This document shows positions 11,239 to 22,767 of a DNA stretch of 64,000 nt, in pieces. The stretch covers positions 62,001 through 126,000 of the forward strand of contig BRON01000020.1 of the NCBI GenBank assembly GCA_024345305.1. The letters are read 5' to 3'. The translations under genes were made by a program, and so were the position numbers. The stretch is from Mrakia gelida. Lineage: Eukaryota > Basidiomycota > Tremellomycetes > Cystofilobasidiales > Mrakiaceae. Within the stretch, counting starts at the first letter, position 1, and each line of letters starts with the position of its first letter. The notes beneath the pieces were generated by a model. That model was not told the origin of the DNA and ran no database searches. It was given only the letters and a program-made list of their open reading frames with translations.

Positions 11239-14200
11239 ATGCTTCGCTCTATCGCCCGACGGCTGGCGACTCCCCGTTCGTCTGCACTCTCGAGGAGGTC
11301 GGTCAGTGTTTCTCAGAACCCTCTCAAGGCTACTGCTTCAACCGTCGATGGGGTACGTCCTTCTCCTTCCTGTCTCCCTCTTCGCCCTCCTGACCCCAAG
11401 AGATGGATCGAGCTGACCTCTTCACTCCCTCTTTGCTCTTGTTATCTGCTGTGATCTCTGTTGTTGTTTGTAGCCTGCCTGGGCCATTGATGGAAAGTAC
11501 CCGATCATCGACCATGTGAGTTTCGTTCGACCTTCCACTTTTTATCCTTTACCTCCAAGGGAGATCCCTTCTCGCCTGCGATCGCTTCCTCTTTTACTGG
11601 TAGAGAGGGGACCCTTGGTTGCTCGACGAGCTCGAGACAGCCTGAACTGAGTGTCGAGAGCTCTGGTGGAGGCGAGCGAGAAGAGAGGAAGAAGCAGGAA
11701 GGGGGTGGATCGAACAGCTCGAGCGTTCTACTCGACATCTCAGCCCGAGCTCGTAATCGTACTCGACCTGCTCGAGCACATATAGGGAAGCTTGGTCATG
11801 AAGGTGGAGAGAGACCTTGTCTGGGACGGCTTCTCGAGCTGCCAGAGCTCACTCAACGATCCGATCTTCCTTCGCTCGTCGCCCTTGAGCTCTCGCTGAT
11901 CATCCTTTTCTTCCCTTTCCTTCCCTCAGGAATACGACGCCGTCGTTGTGTGAGCCCCCTTTTCTTCTCTTGGTTGTCGTGCGCTAGAGCTCACCATCTC
12001 GATCTTCTTCTTCATCTACAGCGGAGCTGGAGGAGCCGGTCTTCGAGGTTCGTCCTTCCTCCCTCTCCTCCTCTTCCATCGCCCTCTTCTTTCACGTGCC
12101 CTGAGCACACCTCTCCTCGTCGCTGACCGTCTTTTGCGCTTCTTCATCTCTTTCCGCAGCTGCTTTCGGGCTCGCCGAGGCTGGACTCAACACTGCTTGC
12201 ATCACCAAGCTCTTCCCTACTCGATCCCACACCGTCGCCGCTCAAGGAGGAATCAACGCTGCCCTCGGAAACATGACGGAGGATGACTGGAGGTGGCACA
12301 TGTAGTACGTACACGGATTCTCGCTTCTTGACTCTCTTGAACGCCTACTCGTGAAGCTCACGAAACTCCCGATCTCCTTCTCGATCTGCAGCGATACCGT
12401 CAGTCCCTCCCCTCGCTCGACCTCTTCTTTTCGCTCGCCTCTCGGATCGAAGCCTCCTTTGCTGAACCTGTTTTCTGCGTCTTCGGAACCTACAGGTCAA
12501 GGGATCGGATTGGCTCGGAGATCAGGACGCTATTCACTACATGTGTCGAGAGGCTCCCAAGTCGGTTCTCGAGGTTCGTCGCTCTGCTTGCTTTCTCGTT
12601 GAGCTCGAAGGAGGAAGGACGTCTGGGCTGACCTATCCCGTCGTTCCCTTTTCGATTTCAGCTGGAGCACTTCGGACTTCCCTTCTCTCGTACACCGGAA
12701 GGAAAGATCTACCAGCGAGCTTTCGGAGGACAGAGTTTGAACTACGGAAAGGGAGGACAGGGTACGTTCCTTTCTCGAAGTCCTGGAAGCTCGTCGTCCG
12801 AGCTCGGAGTCGACGCTGACCTTCCCTCCTCCTCCTCCTCCTCCTCTTCCACTCCTCTTCAGCTTACCGATGTGCCGCCGCCGCCGATCGAACTGGACAC
12901 GCCATGCTGCACACTCTCTACGGACAGTCGCTCAAGCACAACACCAACTTCTTCATTGAGTACTTCGCTCTTGATCTGCTCATGACCCCCGAGGGAGAGT
13001 GTGTCGGAGTTCTCGCTTTGAACATGGAGGACGGAACCCTTCACCGATTCAGGTCTCACAAGACCGTTCTCGCTACCGGAGGGTGAGTCTATGATACATC
13101 GAGTTATCGAAAGTCTCCCTCAAACCGAGAGCGAAGCTGACCTTTCTCGCGTCGCCTCCCTTCCAGTTACGGTCGGGCTTACTTCTCCTGCACTTCGGCT
13201 CACACCTGCTCTGGAGATGGAAACGCCATGGTCGTCCGAGCTGGTCTTCCCCTTCAGGATCTCGAATTCGTTCAGTTCCACCCTACTGGAATCTACGGTG
13301 CTGGATGCCTCATCACTGAGGGTTTGTCGTCGTCGTCTCGTCGCGTCTCGTTCTTCGCTCGCTCGTTCGCTGACGTCCTCCTTCCTATCTTTCTTCGTGC
13401 AGGATCTCGAGGAGAGGGAGGATACCTTCTCAACTCGGAAGGAGAGCGATTCATGGAGCGATACGCTCCTACCGCCAAGGATCTCGCGTCTCGAGATGTT
13501 GTCTCGCGGTCAATGACCATCGAGATCCGAGAGGGACGAGGAGTTGGACCCCTCAAGGATCACATCCACCTTCAGCTCTCGCATCTCCCCGCCTCCGTCC
13601 TCGCCGAGCGACTCCCCGGAATCTCGGAGACCGCCGCCATTTTCTCTGGAGTCGACGTGACCAAGGAGCCCATCCCCGTTCTTCCTACCGTTCACTACAA
13701 GTGAGTTCGCGTCTCGACCTTCTTGCGACTGAACCTCACGAGAGCAACGAACTGATGGACTTTCTTTCCTTTCTTTAGCATGGGAGGAATCCCTACCAAG
13801 TGGACTGGAGAGGCCATCACCATCGACCACGTTCGTCGCGTTCCATTTTCACTCTTCGTCTTTCGACGGCTCGTCCGCCTTCGGAACTCAAAGCTCACCT
13901 GGACTTCCACCTTTTCTTCCTCTCTCTCTCTCCTCACTAGGACGGAAACGACGTCGTTGTTCCTGGACTCTACGCCGCTGGAGAGGCCGCCTGTGTTTCC
14001 GTCCACGGAGCCAACCGACTCGGAGCCAACTCCCTTCTCGATATCGTCGTCTTCGGACGATCTTGCGCTCACCACATCGCCGAGAACCTCAAGCCCGGAG
14101 AGCCTCACAAGGTCCTCCCTGAGAACCTCGGACACGAGTCGATCGAGAACCTCGATTGGGTCAGGAACTCGACTGGACCTCTCACCACCGCCGACGTTCG

Positions 14201-15108
14201 TTTGGAGATGCAGAAGACCATGCAGGTGAGTCTTAGCTTGATTCGAACCTCTCTCTCTTTGTCCTCGACGGGGAAGCCTTCTTGTAGAGCGTTCGAGAAG
14301 CGAAGACCCGAGCTGACCTCGACGCGTCCTCTTTCCTTCTTTCTCCCTCCTCTCAGACCGATGCCGCCGTCTTCAGGACCCAGGAGTCGTTGGATAACGG
14401 AGTCAAGGAGATGAACAAGATCTACCACAAGTACGACCAGATTGGAATCAAGGACCGAAGCATGATCTGGAACTCGTTCGTCCCGTTTTCCTTCGCTCTC
14501 GTCTCCTCTTCGCGTTCAGCGTTCGTTGCTGACTTCTCTTTATTCCCTCCTTGCGTCTTCTCCACTCTTCCAGGGATCTCGTCGAGACTCTTGAGCTTCG
14601 AAACATCATGCAGAACGCCGTCCAGACCGTCACCTCCGCTGCCGCTCGAAAGGAGTCTCGAGGAGCTCACGCTCGAGAGGATTACCCTGACCGAGATGAT
14701 GTCAACTGGATGAAGTGAGTCGACTTTCTTGTTATCGTTGCTGTGTTTCACGAGTCGTGGACGATCCTCGTCTCGGCGGGTCGAGTCCGGTGTGGAACGA
14801 AACGAAACTGACGCGTCGCGTCGCTCTTTTTCTCCTTCTTCTTCTCCAGGCACACCCTCTCCTTCCAGAACCCCAAGACCGGAGAGGTCACCCTCAAGTA
14901 CCGAGCCGTCATCGGAACCACCTTGGACGAGGCTGAGTGCAAGGCCGTTCCTCCTGCGAAGAGGGTTTAGTGAGTCTTCGTTTCCTTCCTTCCCCGCTTC
15001 CCTCTCGTTCCTCCCCTTCTTCCTTCTCTCTCTCTCGTATCTCCTCCTTCATGCTCGTCTCACCAACTGACTCTTCTCCCCTTCCTCCTCTTTCCCCTCA
15101 ACAGCTAA
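11239..15108 (+). CDS. SDH1: Succinate dehydrogenase flavoprotein subunit
   Basis: Seventeen exons: 11239-11352, 11474-11515, 11930-11949, 12022-12047, 12160-12304, 12392-12398, 12496-12573, 12662-12761, 12863-13082, 13167-13321, 13403-13700, 13779-13830, 13941-14225, 14357-14475, 14574-14714, 14850-14969, 15105-15108; about 641 residues, the normal SDHA size. The Arg-rich N-terminus fits a mitochondrial presequence. The GAGGAGLR dinucleotide-binding motif and the SHTVAAQGG segment, whose His carries covalent FAD, are present. So are the catalytic [19 protein letters not shown] and RLGANSLLD blocks. It oxidises succinate to fumarate in complex II, linking the TCA cycle to ubiquinone. Exon 6 is only 7 nt. 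The last coding exon is 4 nt: splicing adds a terminal Tyr and TAA, while the unspliced form meets a TAG at the donor. Intron 2 is unusually long (414 nt). Confidence 0.97.
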
Positions 15109-15876
15109 AAACCTCTCGCCTCTCGTCTCGCTTTCCTCGCTCGCACCTTCACACCTCCCTCCCCAACCACCCACCCATGCCTAGGCTCGATCTACGTACA
15201 TCCATCACACACCTTTCCATATATCGTGAAACCAGCGTTTCACTCGCTTGGTTAATTGCTTGTATATCCATCTTTTCCCCTCCCAACCTCCTCCTCCCAA
15301 GCGCTTAGCTTCTGCTCCTTCTTCTTCCTCTTTTTTCATCCTTTGGTCATTTTCTTTCTATTTCGAGCATCTTTTTTTCTTTTCTTTTTTCGATGAGACG
15401 AAGATCTTTCTTGATCGAGCAGAGCGTCGAGTCTCGACGACGAAAACAAACCACGCATGAGAACAGGCTCGAATGACCTGAACTCGAGCTCGGACGTCCA
15501 CCTTCCCACCTTCTTACCTTACCACTTCTTTGAACAACTCATTGAGTTATACATCATGATTCTTGTGCTTTCTCTGGGCATAGAGCGAGACGAAAGCGAG
15601 AGCAAAGGACGAGAAATCGAACCGCGACGCGACTGATCTTGAGACGCGACAAGATACTTTCGGACCTTGAGCGTTATCATTGATGGGAGATCCTCTCACC
15701 CTTGAATCCGACCTTTGACTCTCCCGTACTTTTTGACGCGATTAGTAGAGATGGAAAGCAAAATAAGGCGAAAAAAGGGAAGACCTGACTACCTGAGTCG
15801 TCGCTCGAAGTGTGCTTTCGCCACCCAACTCCAACTCCATCTCCCCTCCCCTTCTCTCCTCCCTTCCCCCTCAAGA
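15109..15876. other. Intergenic, SDH1 3' flank and RFA1 promoter
   Basis: Holds a T-rich stretch around 15320-15395 that probably belongs to the SDH1 3'UTR, and a CT-rich leader just before RFA1. No coding signal or RNA gene was recognised. Confidence 0.45.
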
Positions 15877-18800
15877 ATGGCTCCCGCTCTCACGTCCCAC
15901 GCTGTCTCCAAGCTCTTCTTCTCGGCTGAACCAGGTCTCACGCCTAAGGAGATGCAGGTTCGGTTTCTTCCGCCACCTCCCTCCTTGCTCCGTCTCCCTT
16001 CGTCCTCGTTCTTCGAGAGCTGACCTCGCTTCTCCTTCGCTTTTTCCCATCCATTTCGTCTCTTTCACGGATCTCAGCCTGTTCTTCAAGTGATCTCGTG
16101 CAAGCTGGTCCCTGCGAAACCGGATGCTGGGGGAGGACCGAAAACGATGGATCGATACAGGTCAGCTCGAGCTCGCTCTTCCTCTCTCTTCTTCCTCTCC
16201 ACTTCCCTCTCGTTCTGACCCTCTTCGTGTACTCTTCTTCTCTTCAGACTCGTTCTCTCGGATGGTAATCACTATATCTCGGGGATGTTAAGTACCCAGG
16301 TTCGTCTCTCTCCCTCCCTCCCTCTCAACGTCTCTCACCCCTCTGAGTCGAAGCTCACCTCGTTCCTCCCTCGCCTCGCCTTTCCTTCTATATTTTCGTG
16401 GATTTCCTCCCCCCAGGCGAACTTCCACGTCGAGAACGGAGCAGTCCAGAAACACTCCGTCGTAAAGATCACCAACTTCGCTCTCAATTCGATCCAAGGG
16501 AAGAGGTCAGTCACTCTCCGCTCGTCGTCCCTCTCTCTCTCTCTCCCTCGCGCATCCACTCTTCTCACCCAACCCTCCCCTTTCCCCTCTTCACTACCTC
16601 CTCCTCCCCAGACTCCTCATCGTCCTCGCTCTCCAACCTTCCATCGGTCAAACACCCGGAAAGATCGGAAACCCCAAATCCGTCGAAGCAAACAATCAAG
16701 TCGACGACGACGATCCTTCCTCCTTCTCCACCTCTTCCTCTCAAGCCAACTCCCTCGGCTTCAGAGGGAACGGTGCTCCCCACCCTGTCGTCCCGAACAA
16801 CGTTAGTCGAGGAGGGTTCACGGGTGGAAGAGGAGGAGCGTTCGGTGGAGGTGCAGGTGTTGGGAGGGGAGGAGGAGCGATGGGAGCTGGAGGAGCGTTT
16901 GGAGGTGCGGTTGGAAGAGGAGGGTTTGGAGGAGCAACGAACGCTGTTGGGATGAGAGGTGGAAGAGGTGGAGCGGGTCGAGGTGGGATGATGGCTGGTG
17001 GGAGAGGAGCGGGAGCGGCGGGTGTAGGACGTGGGGGTGGTCCGGTTGGTGGGCACGCGTCGAAGAAAGGTGGTCTCTATCCCATTGAGGCACTCAGTCC
17101 CTACCAAGCCAAGTGAGTTAAGACCAAGTTTGCTCGTTTGTCTGCTTTTCGACGAGTCGTGGTTGCGAGGTTGAAGGAGCGATGAGAACGAGTGCGAAAC
17201 GAGTAGGAAACTGACCTCGTCTCCTTACGCGCTTCGCCTCGAACAGGTGGACGATTCGAGCTCGAGTGACTCAGAAGAGCGAGATCAAGACTTGGTCGAA
17301 TGCCAAGGGAGACGGGAAGCTGTTCAGCATGAACTTGATGGACGAGTCGGTGAGTTCCAATCATCCCAACTCCCTCTCGTCCCGACGCGTCGTCTCCAAA
17401 TCTCGCCGTCTCTCTTACGCTCGAGTTTCTCGAACTGACTTCTTCCCTCCTCCCTCTCTACTTCCACCTTCCAGAGTCAAATCAAAGCTACTGCGTTCAA
17501 CGAGGAGGTCGACAACTTCTATGACGTGATCGAGGAAGGAAGGGTGGGTCTTTCGTTTTCCCTTTGGTTCGATTCGTCTTGGTCGCGTTCGACTAAATGC
17601 TCACCCTCCCTCTTCGTCCCCCTCCCTTCTTCTCGTCCTCTTGCGTATAGGCCTACTACTTCACCAACGGAAAGATTGGTCTCGCGAAGAAACAGTTCAG
17701 CAACCTTCCCAACGACTACGAGATCACGCTGGAGAGGAAAAGCGAAATCGAGCTGGTTTGTCTCGACCTCGACTCAACTCGACTCGTCGACCTTTTTCAG
17801 CAGCTGACTCCAGCTCTTTTTGCCTCGCTTCCTAGGTCGCCGACGACAACGAGGTCCCTCAGATTCAGTACAGCTTCGTCGATCTCGCGAAACTCGAGGA
17901 CACGGAGAAGGACACGCTCGTCGGTGAGCCCGGACGCGTTCCGACTCGACTCGACTCTCGGTCTCTTTTCTAACTCGTTTCCCTCGTCTTCGTTTCTCAG
18001 ACGTCATCGGAGTCGTCACAAGTACAGGAGATCTCGGAAGCATCACCTCGAAGAAGACGAACGCTGCCGTGAGTGTCGTTTCGATTCGCTTCGTCTTGCT
18101 TTTCGAGGTCGACGTGACTGACCCGATTTCTCGCGTCGCTCGACAGATCATGAAGCGAGAGGTCACCATCGTCGATCGATCTGAGTACGCCTGCCAGCTC
18201 TCCATCTGGGGAAAGCAAGCCGAGAACTGGAACGTCGGGGACGATTCGATCCTCGCTCTCAAGTGCGTCAAGGTTGGGGACTTCAAGGGTCAGTTTGAGT
18301 TCTCCGAGGCTCGATCTTCAAGCCAGAACGAACGCTGACCTTCCGACTTTGACTTCAGGGAAGACTCTCTCGATCACGCAGAACAGCTCGATCCAGGTCA
18401 ATCCCGATGTTCACGAGGCAGCTGCTCTAAGAGGATGGTGAGTCGCCGTTCGACTTCGTTCATCGCTTTTTCGACGCGACGTCTGATCTCTTCTCTCGAC
18501 TTCCCTCCTCTAGGTACGACAACCTACCCGCCAGTGGATTCAACTTCAAGACCTACACCAGCACGATGTCCTCAGGACCAAGCTCCGTCGACGCATGCAC
18601 GATCTCGGAGGTCATCAACAAAGGTCTCGGAACGAGGGACGCGACCGACTACTTCTTCATCAAAGCTACGATCGGATTCATCAAGTCGGACAAGCTCAGC
18701 TACCCTGCTTGTGGCTTCGAGGGATGTCAGAAGAAGGTGAGTCGCGTCGAGCTCACTTCTCGACACGCGTCGCGTTGTTGAGTTCAATTCAAAGGCGGTG

Positions 18801-19532
18801 GCTCGTCTCTGACTCCCTCTTTTTTTCTCGTTGAACTCAGGTCGTCGAGGATGGGAACAGCTACAAGTGCGAGAAACACGACATCAACGTTGACGAACCG
18901 AGTTACAGGTCAGCCCCGCGTCGGTTCTCGTTCTTCTGCTCGACGCAGCTCGAGCGCTGACTCTTCTTCGCCCCTCGACGTCTCCTCGTTTCGATATCCA
19001 CTAGATATCTCCTCTCCCTCACCGTCATGGACTTCACCTCCCAGATCTGGCTCACCGGCTTCAACGACTTCGGACGCGTCCTCTTCGAGATGGACGCGGG
19101 AGAGCTCGAGCAGATTCAGGTTCGCTCCGGATCTTCCTTTCCCTTTCCATCTTCCGTCTTCGGTCTTCGAGACATCGAACTGACCTCTCCATGCTCTTTT
19201 ACTCCGTCCCTTCGAACAGTACGACGACCCCGACCGCGTCAAAGCCATCTGCGCGAAGAACGTCGGAAAGACCTTCAACTTCCGATGCGCAGCCAAGGAA
19301 GATCACTTCGGGGTGCGTCCATTTCGAGTTCTCTCCCCTCTCTTTTCGTCGCGGAAGCTCCGAGCACTGACTTTCACGTCGTCGCGTTGCGTCCCTCCTT
19401 CTTGTTCTCCTCCCCTCGTAGGACTCCGATGTCATCAAGTACTCCGTCCAAAGCGCCTCGGAACCCATCTACAAGCTCGAGAGCCAGCATCTCATCACTA
19501 AGATTAGGGAGTACGGGGTGTTCAACTTCTGA
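15877..19532 (+). CDS. RFA1: Replication protein A 70-kDa subunit
   Basis: Seventeen exons: 15877-15957, 16078-16160, 16248-16299, 16417-16505, 16612-17112, 17247-17349, 17475-17543, 17651-17755, 17836-17923, 18001-18068, 18147-18288, 18359-18437, 18514-18736, 18841-18908, 19005-19119, 19220-19312, 19422-19532; about 689 residues. The N-terminal OB fold (to about residue 115) has the [14 protein letters not shown] block. DNA-binding OB folds A and B follow [17 protein letters not shown], and fold C carries a zinc ribbon at roughly residues 550-575. RPA binds single-stranded DNA in replication, recombination and repair. Two oddities stand out. The linker between the N-terminal fold and fold A is very rich in Arg-Gly and Gly-Gly over about 90 residues. 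The fourth zinc ligand is His (Cys-Glu-Lys-His) where most orthologs have Cys. The gene is tail-to-tail with MCMBP. Confidence 0.96.
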
Positions 19533-19876
19533 TTTCGACGAAGAGCGGTCGAGTTCACGCGTCGAAGTCGAGCTATTAGTCTAGCTTTCTTGCATCTTTC
19601 CTTTCCTTTCCATATCTTTTGTTCCTGTGTTCGCTTTCATCTCTTTCCATCTCTCCTCATCTTTCGCACCCTCATCTTGTCTAATCTACGTCGTTTCTCC
19701 TTCCAGATCTCACTCAGTCAACTTTGACGTGGTTTGCTCGAAAGACGACTCTCCTGTCCTCGCCGAAAGAAACCTCAGCTGAATCGAGCGAGGCTCGCTT
19801 CGTCCTTTGCAGAGATGTGACAGAAACCATCTAGATCGACAAAAGATCACAGAACACTGCCCAACCGACCACACCC
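19533..19876. other. Convergent spacer between RFA1 and MCMBP
   Basis: Two 3' flanks meet here in 344 bases. The RFA1 side is T/C-rich. No gene or strong hairpin terminator is evident, as expected for polymerase II genes. Confidence 0.5.
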
Positions 19877-22620
19877 TCATCGTCCAACCATCTTCTCATG
19901 CCCTCCCCTCCCTCCTCCTCCCCTCGCACTCCCCGTCCCACCAACAGGTCCACCCTCAATCTCCAACTCATCCTCGTCGTCACTCTCCTCCTTCACCCCT
20001 TCCAGCACATCAGGTTTCCCAAGCAGAGGAACCTCCTCCTTAGACCTCTCGATCCTCTTCTCGTCCAGCTTCCAGGCGTCCTCCCATGTCGCGAGGTCGA
20101 GTTCGGGAAGGTTTCGCGAGAGCGCTAGGCCTCGAGCGAGTTTCATTCGGAGGGAGAGATCTTCTGGGGTGAGGGAAGAGGGACCGTGTGTGGCTCGGTG
20201 GGTGACGAACGAAGTTTGGATGGACTGGTGGAGAGGGAGGGGTGGGGGAGGAGGGAGGGTTAGAGACGGATTGAGAAAACGAGACGCGTTTGGGGTTTGC
20301 GAACGAGGAGAAAGGAGGTGAAGAGAGATAGAGAGAGAGGAAGAAAGGAAGGAAGATGGTAGGAGTAGAGCGACCGACCTCCGAAACTTCCTTGGGCACT
20401 ACCAGGCTACCCTCCCTAGCTCGAGCGAGAAGCGAACGGAACTTCATGAGCTTGTCGTTCGTGGGAAGAGCGAGGGGTGTGGTCGAAGCGAAGGGTGTTG
20501 AAGGTCGGTGAAGGTGGATTTTAGCGTCGACCTGTTCATCCGAAAAGAAGACGAGAGCGAGAAAGGAGTCAGTCCCCCGTTTCATTCGCAACCAACCCTC
20601 AAGCGTCGAAGTGAGACGCGTCAAATCGACTGGAACTCACCTCAATCAACCCTCCTCTCCCCTCGCCAACAACCAGCACTCCCAAATCCATCGCAAACCC
20701 AAACTTCGAATACTCAAACTCATACTCCACTCTCTGTTCCTTCACCACCTTCTTCACGACCTCGAGGTTCCTCATCCCTCGTTCGGTCAACTTGCCTCCC
20801 TCTCCGAGCGGGGTTTCATCGATGTAGAGGAGACCGCCTTTGGGGAGTTGAAGAGCTCCTGCAGCGAGATCTTCGGTTGGAGTTGAGCGGGGAGCGAGAG
20901 AAGAGAGGTTGAGGAGCGGGAGGGAGAGGGGGAGGGGGTGGAAGAGTGGGAGGAGGGCGGGAAGGAGGGAGAGGAGAGGGAGTGGAGAGAGTTGGGTTGC
21001 GGTTGTGGTGGGCGAAGAGGAAGAAGGAGAGGTGGGGAGGAGGAGGGAGAGGGTTAAAGGATTGAGAGGTGGGAGGCTGGGAAAAGGAGCGGCGGACGAA
21101 GAGAACGACGAGGAAAGGTCAGCTCGCGTCTCACTCGTCTTTCCATCCACCTCCCGTCCAGCTTCGTAGGTCAACACTTACTTCTTGCTACACAAAGCCA
21201 CCAGCACCCACTCAGCAACCCACTCCTCCTCTCCACCCAACCCAACTTCGGCGATCAACTTGATCAACTCCCTCCTCGTCTCATTCCATTCCTCCCTTCC
21301 CGTCAAAGCAGCCAGTTTCTCGAGAGGAACCAGGGGACCCGAGTGCTCGATGGTCTTGAGGACGTGAATGGTTGGGATCTGAGGATCTTCTTCTCCTGCG
21401 GGAGCGTCGGATTCGAGGGCGGAGGGAGGACTGGACGAACGAACGAACGAGGACCGGCGGTCAGATTGAGCGAAGCAGACGACACATGTGAGATCGCGGG
21501 ACTCACGACGAGAAGGTGAGCAGACCGATGTAAGTTTGAACAGAGGTGGGTGGAGAGGGCGTTGTGCTGTCGTAGGTCTGCGTCGAAAGGAAAAGGGAGA
21601 CGAGAACGAGGTGGCGAGTTCACAACTTCGTCGAGAGCGCTGAGAAAGAGAGCCCAAACTGACCTTGACGAACGCTCCAATCCTCTCAGCCTTTCCAGCG
21701 AGGTCTCCCGCTTTGGCTTTGAGGTAAGGGAACTTGTGAGAGATGGATTTGTGAGGTTGAGGCTCGTCGGTGGAGGCGAGCGAGGAGGTGGAGGAAGGGT
21801 TGAGGATCTGTAATGGAGAAAAAGGGAAGAACCGAGTTAGCGGCGCGTCTGTAGATGATGTGATCGTGTAGGGATGAGCTGGGGGGTGAATTTGGACGCG
21901 TTCGACGTGGGAAGAGGCGGACGACACGCGTCGAAGGAAGGAGAAGGAAACGAGTCGAGCTCGCGCTCCCTTCCTTCCTTCCCTGTCCCCTTCGGTCTCT
22001 GAGCCTCTCGACCCTCCCTACGACCGTCCAACTCTTCCCTCACCAGTCCCATCGTCCTGGTATACTCTCCGATCACCCAGCCATGCCTGGAGACGACGAA
22101 AGAAAGGACGAAAAGAACGAAGCTCACCTCCTCGACCCAATCTTGCTCTCCCGGCACTCCGACCGCAAAGACGACTCCCCTCTCCCTCAACTTGGAGTAA
22201 TCGATTTCTCCCTCGCCGTCCTCCTCCGCAGCACTCTGCTGTTCTCCCTCCCTGAGCGGCAGGAAGATCTCTGGAGGGTAGGTCGTGTCTTGAAGCATGC
22301 ATCGGAAGGAGACGAGCGTGTTCTCCTTTGAAGTTGAGCTCAACGAGGGAATCGAAGAGGAGGAGGAGGAGGAGGAGGGGGGGAGAGAGAACGTCGTGAG
22401 GAGGGAGAGGAGGAGATCTGTTTGCGAGTAGAGATAAGATAAGACAAGATAGAATGAGGGTCAGCTTAAACGCAACGAGAGGGGAGGGAGCGAAGGGGAC
22501 GGAGGGAAGGGAACGAAACGAACCATCATCGGGGGACGAGCTGCTGGATTCCCTGAGAGCCGTTCGGAGGATATCCGTAGCAGAAAGAGCGAGAGTGGAA
22601 GCTGCTGAGTCGCTGGACAT
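19877..22620 (-). CDS. MCMBP: Mini-chromosome maintenance complex-binding protein
   Basis: Nine exons on the minus strand: 22524-22620, 22128-22417, 22044-22086, 21664-21848, 21507-21577, 21182-21430, 20641-21076, 20375-20531, 19877-20163; about 604 residues against roughly 640 in human. Recognised MCMBP blocks in order are Leu-Val-Ser-Phe-Arg-Cys-Met-Leu-Gln-Asp, a PGEQDWVEE block, KFPYLK...AFVKTY, then the C-terminal GALQLPKGG...YIDET, EYEFEYSKFGFAMDLGVLV and ARGLALSR segments. In animals and plants MCMBP binds MCM3-7 and promotes MCM chaperoning and unloading in the nucleus. Exon 3 (43 nt) and its flanking introns are the least certain part, since the 41-nt intron before it is short and lacks a CTGAC. 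It shares a 147-bp divergent promoter with the RCF1-like gene. Confidence 0.9.
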
Positions 22621-22767
22621 GATCGGAAATAAGATCGAAAAGTTTCCAGGAAAGGACGTGGTGGTTTGCTTCCCTTCGTCGACGAAACCCAAAGCTCGAA
22701 GCTCAACCTCTCTCGCTCTCCTGCTCAACCCTCCACCTTCTCCTTCTCTCCCCTTCCCTCCCCCAAA

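Noticed and set aside
22..15960. Stretches of alternating CT or GA near genes as functional repeats
   Set aside because: These are the usual polypyrimidine leaders of fungal genes and occur before nearly every start codon.
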